From the NCBI GenBank assembly GCA_006969625.1, contig CP030885.1, positions 2,243,430-2,307,429 of the forward strand: a DNA stretch of 64,000 nucleotides. The letters run 5' to 3'. Below are positions 61,648-64,000 of the stretch, piece after piece; position 1 is the stretch's first letter; each line of letters starts with the position of its first letter. Below the pieces are notes generated by a model. That model worked only from the letters and a program-made list of their open reading frames with translations, did not search any database and was not told the DNA's origin. Position numbers and translations under genes: made by a program. This DNA is from Rhodospirillaceae bacterium (GTDB lineage: Bacteria > Pseudomonadota > Alphaproteobacteria > Kiloniellales > DSM-21159).

Positions 61648-62207
61648 TCCTTTATCAGAGAATGGTCCGCGAAAGATTTAAGCGTCAGCGGCAAGCCGGC
61701 AACCGTGAAGAGGACCTGGTCGCAGATTGCCGCCACCTCCTGGTGCAGGTGCCCGGCGGCATCGCGGAAGCGGCGTGCCAAAGCGTTGTCCGGCACGATC
61801 CCGAGCCCGACTTCGTTCGAGACGAGCACGACGGGCCCCTCGACTGCGCTCAGCGCCGTACACAGCGCCCGGCCTTCAGCGGCCGGATCACGCTCGGCGA
61901 ACAGCAGATTGGACAGCCAAAGGGTAAGGCAATCGACCAGCACGGCGCGGTCGGGCGCAGTCTCGGCCGTCAGTGCCACGGCAAGCTCGAGCGGCGCCTC
62001 GACCGTGTGCCAGCGTGGACCGCGGCGCGCCCGGTGCTGGGCAATGCGCGCGGCCATCTCCTCGTCGTGCGCCGCGCCGGTCGCCAGGTAGATGCAGGGC
62101 CCGGATTGGGATTCGCACAGACGTTCGGCCAAGCGGCTCTTGCCCGAGCGCGCCCCGCCCAGCACCAGCGTCGCCAAGGGACGTGACGTTCCCGAAAAAT
62201 CCTGCAC
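61644..62207 (-). CDS. cobU: Adenosylcobinamide kinase / guanylyltransferase CobU (CobP)
   Basis: A 187-residue bifunctional enzyme that phosphorylates adenosylcobinamide and transfers GMP to it. The GTG at 62207 is preceded by GAGAGGG and gives VQDFSGTSRPLATLVLGGAR, the normal family beginning; an upstream start at 62273 is possible but unneeded. The P-loop is LVLGGARSGKSRLAERLC. IYLATGAAHDEEMAARIAQH, LVDCLTLWLSNLL and VLVSNEVGLGIVPDNALARR are diagnostic. It heads the minus-strand cob operon. I saw no cobalamin riboswitch in the 118 bases before it. Confidence 0.95.
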   Translation of the reverse strand: MQDFSGTSRPLATLVLGGARSGKSRLAERLCESQSGPCIYLATGAAHDEEMAARIAQHRARRGPRWHTVEAPLELAVALTAETAPDRAVLVDCLTLWLSNLLFAERDPAAEGRALCTALSAVEGPVVLVSNEVGLGIVPDNALARRFRDAAGHLHQEVAAICDQVLFTVAGLPLTLKSFADHSLIKD

Positions 62208-62325
62208 TGCAGCCCTCTCGCCCGCGCGCCCCTCCACCCGCGCCAATCGCGGGCGACTGCAGGACGGCGGCACGCTACGGGCGGCCCGTGTGCGGCGTCA
62301 ACGCAATGCCGCCTGCGCGCCCGGA

Positions 62326-63369
62326 TCAGGCGTTGGCCGCGGCCGGTATGTCGGTGGTCTCCGTCGCGACACGGTTGCGGCCGTCGCGCTTGGCCGCATA
62401 GAGCGCGGCATCGGCGCGCTGAATGAGATCGGTCAGCGGTTCGCCGAGTCGGTACTCCGCCACGCCGAGCGACATTGTCACCTTGCCGAAGGAACGGCCA
62501 CCGTTCTTGGTCTTCAGCTCCTTGCCGGCAAGCCGGCCGCGGATCCGCTCGGCGAGAACGGCAGCGTCCTGCAGCCCGGTCTGCGGCAAGATCACCGCGA
62601 ACTCCTCGCCGCCGTAGCGGGCCGGCGTGTCCCGCCCCTGGACGTTCTGCTTCAGGGTGCGCGCCACCAGCTTGATGACCTCGTCGCCGATGGCGTGGCC
62701 GTAGGTGTCGTTGAACCGCTTGAAGTGATCGATGTCGCAGAGAATGACGCACAAGGGCTCGCAGATCTCCATCGCCTTCAGCGCATCGCGGCGCAACTGG
62801 GCATCGAAGTGCTTGCGGTTGTAGAGCCCGGTCAGGCCGTCGGTCAGCGCCTCCAGGCGCACGTCTTCCATGCGCTTGCGCAGTTCCTGTATCTCGCCGG
62901 TGGCCACGTTGAGCTGGGCTTCGAGGGCCTGCGTCCGGGCCCGTGCCGTCTCGGTCTCGCGCAGCATCTCCTGGATCAGCGAGGCCAGATCGCCGCCGGC
63001 CTGCAGGTCGCTGCCGAAGGCGGCGAGCTTGTCGCCGAAGCTCGCGACGTCCACCCCGGCGGCGCGCAGATCCTCGATGACGCGGTGCGTCACGCCCTCG
63101 ATCTGCTTCGACGTCGCCCGGACGGCATCGGCCTGCCCGTCGTTGCCGAAAAAGGACTCGAAGAGCTCTTCGTTACGTGCAGACGTGAAGCCTTCGTCTT
63201 GCTGCAGGAAGGCTTCGACCGCCCGGCTGAGTTCCGGATGGCGGCCAGAGCAGTGGGCGTACCAGACCGTGAAGTTCATCGGATTGGGTGGAATGCCGTG
63301 CGCCTGCATGGCCTCCATCGCCTGCGCCGCCAGAGCCTTGGCTTCCTCACCCTTCTCCGCGAACAGCAT
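62326..63369 (-). CDS. GGDEF-domain diguanylate cyclase
   Basis: A 347-residue soluble cyclic di-GMP synthase from the ATG at 63369 (an upstream start at 63402 is possible). The N-terminal helical region (about 1-150) includes NPMNFTVWYAHCSGRHPELS and a coiled coil near 130-175. The GGDEF domain (about 178-335) has DGLTGLYNRKHFDAQLRRDA, CDIDHFKRFNDTYGHAIGDE and the active site ARYGGEEFAVILPQTG. The usual RxxD inhibitory site seems to read QGRD, so product feedback may be lost. There is no signal peptide or membrane helix. It is divergent from ppsA. Confidence 0.94.
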   Translation of the reverse strand: MLFAEKGEEAKALAAQAMEAMQAHGIPPNPMNFTVWYAHCSGRHPELSRAVEAFLQQDEGFTSARNEELFESFFGNDGQADAVRATSKQIEGVTHRVIEDLRAAGVDVASFGDKLAAFGSDLQAGGDLASLIQEMLRETETARARTQALEAQLNVATGEIQELRKRMEDVRLEALTDGLTGLYNRKHFDAQLRRDALKAMEICEPLCVILCDIDHFKRFNDTYGHAIGDEVIKLVARTLKQNVQGRDTPARYGGEEFAVILPQTGLQDAAVLAERIRGRLAGKELKTKNGGRSFGKVTMSLGVAEYRLGEPLTDLIQRADAALYAAKRDGRNRVATETTDIPAAANA

Positions 63370-63678
63370 GGCGAACCCCCGATGGCCGTCCCGCCCACCC
63401 AAACGCCGGCCGCTGGCCGTCCGGCAAGGATCGGCACCGTGTGTTTACCGGGCAAAGCGTTAGGAAAGGCTTATCGTCCCTTCGTCCTCTGGCGATAACG
63501 GCTTAGGAAATTCTCGCCAAGCGCGAGAATTGCCTTGTGGCCGTACGCACGAGATCGACGGAATCGCGGGAGATTGACCCACCTCATGGGGCGCCGGCGT
63601 GGCAGCCCCCTATCGTTCCGCGCGAACCGCTTGGCCGTCGCGGCGGTCGCGCGATGCTCGACAGGGAGAGCGCTGCCC
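63370..63678. promoter_or_regulatory. Divergent control region with a perfect 9-base dyad
   Basis: This 309-base gap lies between the diguanylate cyclase and ppsA starts. It contains a perfect inverted repeat at 63509-63531: AATTCTCGC, 5-base spacer CAAGC, GCGAGAATT. It is not followed by a T run, so an operator is more likely than a terminator. A frame on the minus strand (63471-63704) is rich in Arg and not protein-like. AGGGAGAGCG just before 63679 is the ppsA ribosome binding site. Confidence 0.5.
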
Positions 63679-64000
63679 ATGCCCCAGGACCCCTCCGATC
63701 GCACCTACATCCGCTGGTTTTCCGAACTGGGCCTCGACGACGTCCCACTGGTCGGCGGCAAGAACGCCTCGCTCGGCGAGATGTATCGGGAGCTGACCCC
63801 GCTGGGCGTTCGGGTGCCCAACGGTTTCGCCGTGACCGCCGAGGCCTACCGAAAGGTGATCTCCGACAACGGCCTGGAGCCGCGGTTGCACGAACTGCTG
63901 GACGATCTGGACAAGACGGATGTCGCCGAGCTCGCCCGTCGCGCCCGCGCGATCCGCGAGATGATCTACGCCGCGCCGCTACCGGCCGAGCTGGAGGAGC
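63679..64000 (+). CDS. ppsA: Phosphoenolpyruvate synthase (5' part only)
   Basis: The first 107 codons of PEP synthase; the rest lies beyond the window. It begins MPQDPSDRTYIRWFSELGLD and continues with VPLVGGKNASLGEMYRELTP, VRVPNGFAVTAEAYRKVISD and LDDLDKTDVAELARRARAIR. These align with the PpsA N-terminal ATP-grasp domain (E. coli has a similar VGGKNASLGEM segment). The enzyme converts pyruvate, ATP and water to phosphoenolpyruvate, AMP and phosphate for gluconeogenesis. Pyruvate phosphate dikinase is less likely, as its N-terminus differs. Confidence 0.9.
   Translation, partial: MPQDPSDRTYIRWFSELGLDDVPLVGGKNASLGEMYRELTPLGVRVPNGFAVTAEAYRKVISDNGLEPRLHELLDDLDKTDVAELARRARAIREMIYAAPLPAELEE

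Noticed and set aside
62208..62325. Cobalamin riboswitch before cobU
   Set aside because: I looked for the B12-box core and paired arms and found no convincing match, so I did not annotate one.
63471..63704. 77-residue minus-strand frame between the diguanylate cyclase and ppsA
   Set aside because: Arg-rich shadow across the ppsA start and the perfect dyad; no family features.

Overview
The window is high-GC DNA with dense gene packing and many 4-base start/stop overlaps (ATGA, GTGA). Gene content points to a Gram-negative alphaproteobacterium, probably Rhodospirillales-like. The evidence is a PopZ/DUF2497 polarity protein next to valS and a TolC-type protein, the series argS-SPOR-nagZ-scpA-scpB-tatABC-serS-surE-pcm-nlpD, an RpoH with an RpoH box, and aerobic-type cobalamin genes with CobN and CobW. 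The species cannot be named from sequence reading alone.

Layout. 1-3110: a TRAP transporter, with a truncated dctP divergent from dctQ-dctM-uspA. 3178-4802: mazG and a YdfG-like dehydrogenase. 4812-18748: a long minus-strand block for envelope, export, chromosome segregation and translation (dgt, argS, SPOR protein, nagZ, scpA, scpB, an orphan ABC ATPase, tatABC, serS, surE, pcm, nlpD-like). 18872-22186: plus-strand erpA, xthA, rhomboid protease and amine oxidase. 22143-27401: a coupled minus-strand operon resembling lipid A glycan modification genes (GT2, LAB_N protein, ArnT-like transferase, PAP2 phosphatase), ending in an M81/MlrC-like peptidase. 27527-30569: a hypothetical gene, an EamA exporter and ilvD.

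30720-35911 holds the most intriguing set: a Slam-like TPR/beta-barrel outer-membrane protein, a secreted FecR-domain protein with a C-terminal region that looks like a surface-lipoprotein barrel, and a CHASE2 adenylate cyclase, all in one direction. I propose it as an envelope-to-cAMP signalling module. 36106-42019 is core again (valS, popZ, tolC-like, a second pcm-like gene), then tRNA-Cys and tRNA-Asn.

42830-51573, directly after tRNA-Asn, looks accessory. It has an intact IS481-like element, a glutaredoxin-AhpD fusion with a divergent LysR regulator, an Lrp regulator with a divergent small hydrolase, a cupin, an SGNH esterase with a divergent PadR gene and two overlapping PadR-type operators, and an ArsR regulator coupled to a haloacetate-dehalogenase-like hydrolase. 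A 37-base repeat follows two of these genes. 51707-53638 has two tiny membrane proteins, rpoH with overlapping sigma-70 and sigma-32 type promoters, and a GYD protein. 53805-62207 is a cobalamin cluster (cobD; cobU-cobW-cobN-cobO-cobQ). The window ends with a diguanylate cyclase and the start of ppsA.

All functions are inferred from reading translations and motifs; no database search was run.
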